Part shown: positions 62,237-64,000 of the stretch, one piece after another
Layout: every line of letters starts with the position of its first letter
Numbering within the stretch: position 1 is the first letter of the stretch
Assembly (NCBI RefSeq): GCF_014203755.1
Contig: NZ_JACHJS010000001.1
Location: forward strand, 1,302,001-1,366,000
Direction: 5' to 3'
Length of the DNA stretch: 64,000 bases
DNA from: Saccharothrix violaceirubra
GTDB lineage: Bacteria > Actinomycetota > Actinomycetes > Mycobacteriales > Pseudonocardiaceae
Position numbers and translations under genes: made by a program
The notes under the pieces: model-generated
Database searches by the model: none
What the model was told of the DNA's origin: nothing
What the model saw: only the letters and a program-made list of their open reading frames with translations

Positions 62237-63004
62237 GGTTCAACTTCCCCCTATTGCTAGATGCGGCCATTCTGACCGGAGGATGCGCGGAACGCAACAC
62301 CTTTGTGTGGTTGCTGAAACACGTGCGACGTGCCGGGCGATGAAGGAGGTGCGCATTGCTCCGCGCCGCATTGTCCGGTGTCTTGCCGAGCGCGGGCCGG
62401 TCGTACGTGCGGACGTATCACCACCCGGCCGTCGGACGTTTCCCGGACGGGGTTCCGCCCGTGGGTTTGTGCCTGCGCCGATCGCGACCCGGTGTCGCCG
62501 GGGTGTGAACGCGCGCCGAGTCCGCCGTGCGGGATCGGCATCCGGACCACCGTCGGAGTCGGGTACCGGTGCATGTCCGACATGACCCGTACGCATTCCG
62601 TTCACCTGCTGTATTCAGTCACGGATGTAATGGGCGCGCTCTGTGTCCGACATATCCTGCCGCGTACTCGGGTGCGCCCGATGCGGGCCTGCGCCGAGCC
62701 GCCATCCGGCAGGCTCGAATTGCAGTACATGGACGTGCGCACTCCGCCGAGAACGCGGCCGGGTGTCATCCTTCGCCTTCCCCCGCGTGCACTCGCTCAT
62801 CGGTGGAACGGGCCCTTCGACGTGCGGTCGGGGACTCAGCCTCGGTGATGCCGGCCACCGGCCGTCCCGGCGTCGGGCCGGGTTTTCGCAGGTCACTGTG
62901 CCTTGATTCACCTTTGTCGTCGTCGCGGTCACTCGGTGAGCGAGGAATAGTGCTTCGGAGAACCCGTTGCCCCGACGGAGGACCACACAGGACGGAGACC
63001 GACC
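62237..63004. other. 768-bp intergenic region
   Basis: No convincing gene. Two similar short palindromes, CATGTCCGACATG (62572-62584) and TGTCCGACAT (62644-62653), lie 70 bp apart. GC is lower near 62240-62300, upstream of the propeller gene, where its promoter should be. Confidence 0.5.
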
Positions 63005-64000
63005 GTGCCCGTCGACCGTGCGACCAGGCAGGCGTGGCTCATCTGGGCGACTGTCGTGGCCGTCTACGTGGCGGCCCTGTTTCACCGCACCTCGCTGGGC
63101 GTCGCCAGCCTGGAGGCGGGTGAGCGGTTCGGCGTCGGGCCGGCCGCGCTGGGGACGTTCACCGTCCTCCAGATCGGGCTGTACGCCGCGATGCAGATCC
63201 CGACCGGGCTGCTCGTCGACCGCTTCGGCCCACGTCGGATGCTGGTCACCGCCGCGCTGCTGATGGGTACGGGCCAGGTGCTGTTCGCGTTGGCGCACTC
63301 GTACCCGCTCGGGTTGGCGGCACGTGCCGTCCTCGGTGTCGGCGACGCGATGACGTGGGTGAGCGTCCTCCGGGTGGCCGCCGCCCACTTCCCGCCCAAC
63401 CGGTACACCGTGGTGATGTCGTTGTCGGCTGCGCTCGGTGGTGCGGGCAACCTCGTCGCGACCGTCCCGCTCACGCTGCTGCTGGCGCACGCCGGGTGGA
63501 CGGTCACGTTTCTCATCACGGGCGCGGGTACGGCGGTGTACGCGGCCGTTGTCGCGTGGCGTGTGCGCGAGACGCCCGACGGTGTGTCGCTCCCCGAGCC
63601 GGAACGTGTGTCGCCACGCGCGGTGCTGACGCGGGTCGGCGAGGCGTGGCGGACGCCGAGCACACGGTTGGGCTTCTGGCTGCACTTCACGTCGATGGTG
63701 ACGCCCGCGGTGCTGGGCTGGTTGTGGGGCTTCCCCTACCTGGTCGAAGGCGAGGGGTTGGGACGGGCCGAGGCGTCGGCCGTGCTGAGCATGCTCGTCG
63801 TGGTGGCGATCGTGGCCGGACCGGTGATGGGCGCGGTCATCGCCCGGTATCCGGCGTCGCGCATGACGATCGTGGCCTGGTTCGTGGTCGCGGGAGTGGT
63901 GTGCTGGTCGGTGCTGTTGCTGTGGCCGGGTGGTTTCGTGCCGACGCCGCTGCTGTACGTCGTGTTCGGCGTGCTGTCCGTCGGAGCGCCGATCTCCGGT
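63005..64000 (+). CDS. MFS transporter, 3' end outside the window
   Basis: 332 codons from GTG 63005 run to the window end without a stop. GGAG (62994-62997) is 7 nt upstream. About nine to ten membrane helices are visible. The MFS loop 2-3 motif is GLLVDRFGPRRM, and the first helix region has AALFHRTSLGVASLEAGERF, as in NNP/NarK-like and related metabolite transporters. Substrate unknown. Divergent from the propeller gene with 768 nt between. Confidence 0.88.
   Translation, partial: MPVDRATRQAWLIWATVVAVYVAALFHRTSLGVASLEAGERFGVGPAALGTFTVLQIGLYAAMQIPTGLLVDRFGPRRMLVTAALLMGTGQVLFALAHSYPLGLAARAVLGVGDAMTWVSVLRVAAAHFPPNRYTVVMSLSAALGGAGNLVATVPLTLLLAHAGWTVTFLITGAGTAVYAAVVAWRVRETPDGVSLPEPERVSPRAVLTRVGEAWRTPSTRLGFWLHFTSMVTPAVLGWLWGFPYLVEGEGLGRAEASAVLSMLVVVAIVAGPVMGAVIARYPASRMTIVAWFVVAGVVCWSVLLLWPGGFVPTPLLYVVFGVLSVGAPISG

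Noticed and set aside
62330..62848. 172-codon open frame upstream of the MFS gene
   Set aside because: Cys/Arg/Pro-rich composition typical of random GC-rich sequence, no start signal, no motif.
1..64000. tRNA or rRNA genes and prophage
   Set aside because: I looked for cloverleaf-like ends (CCA, GTTCGA loops), rRNA core words and phage structural genes and saw none; a tRNA scan was not run.

Overview
The window is about 70% GC, uses GTG and TTG starts freely, and reads as chromosomal DNA of a filamentous actinomycete. The order of its housekeeping genes matches, from memory, the Mycobacterium tuberculosis block Rv2851c to Rv2836c (GNAT, Mg-chelatase-like, cobO, cobB, cysG, proS, two small genes on the opposite strand, rimP, nusA, ylxR, infB, rbfA, NrnA-like, dinF). 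Together with gene style this suggests the Pseudonocardiales, for example a Saccharothrix, Actinosynnema or Lentzea relative. The genus is an inference, not a reading.

Layout. 1-10.1 kb: mixed genes (PEBP protein, polysaccharide deacetylase, PstS-like fusion, lon with a HAIR-type operator, tyrosine phosphatase, CadD exporter, histidine phosphatase, methyltransferase, patatin). 10.1-18 kb: envelope and secreted proteins, with a TetR/Vat acetyltransferase pair, an M48 protease, three secreted trypsin-like proteases and a LysE exporter. 18-22.9 kb: ElaA acetyltransferase, bioF divergent from a P450, and a quinone oxidoreductase divergent from a TetR gene across a 620-bp region packed with GGACC-N3-GGTCC palindromes. 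22.9-32 kb: cobalamin genes behind a cobalamin riboswitch (Mg/Co-chelatase-like, cobO, cobB, cobM, a short cobL, cbiG with a short cobJ) and a CysG-type cobA. 32-38.3 kb: membrane protein, DEAD-box helicase, RIO kinase, GlxA-type regulator. 38.3-41 kb: two abutting insertion sequences. 41-50 kb: yaaA, proS and accessory genes. 50-58.4 kb: the conserved rimP-nusA-ylxR-infB-DUF503-rbfA-nrnA-MATE run. 58.4-64 kb: a decayed transposase relic, an IS1182-family element with long inverted repeats and a frameshifted transposase, a secreted five-repeat tachylectin-2-like protein, and an MFS transporter cut by the window end.

How the genes work together. The cobalamin block should be shut down by AdoCbl through the riboswitch. 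It codes for cobalt insertion, adenosylation, amidation and some ring methylations, but two methyltransferase domains in it (the CbiE part of CobL and the CobJ part of CbiG-CobJ) look half missing. The rimP-infB-rbfA run is transcription and translation machinery, with a strong hairpin splitting infB from the distal genes. A palindrome of the form GCGGACC-N3-GGTCCGC occurs at several intergenic places and is densest upstream of the TetR gene at 22.26 kb, which suggests a small local regulon.

Limits. All family calls come from reading motifs; no search was run. I saw no tRNA, rRNA, CRISPR array or prophage.
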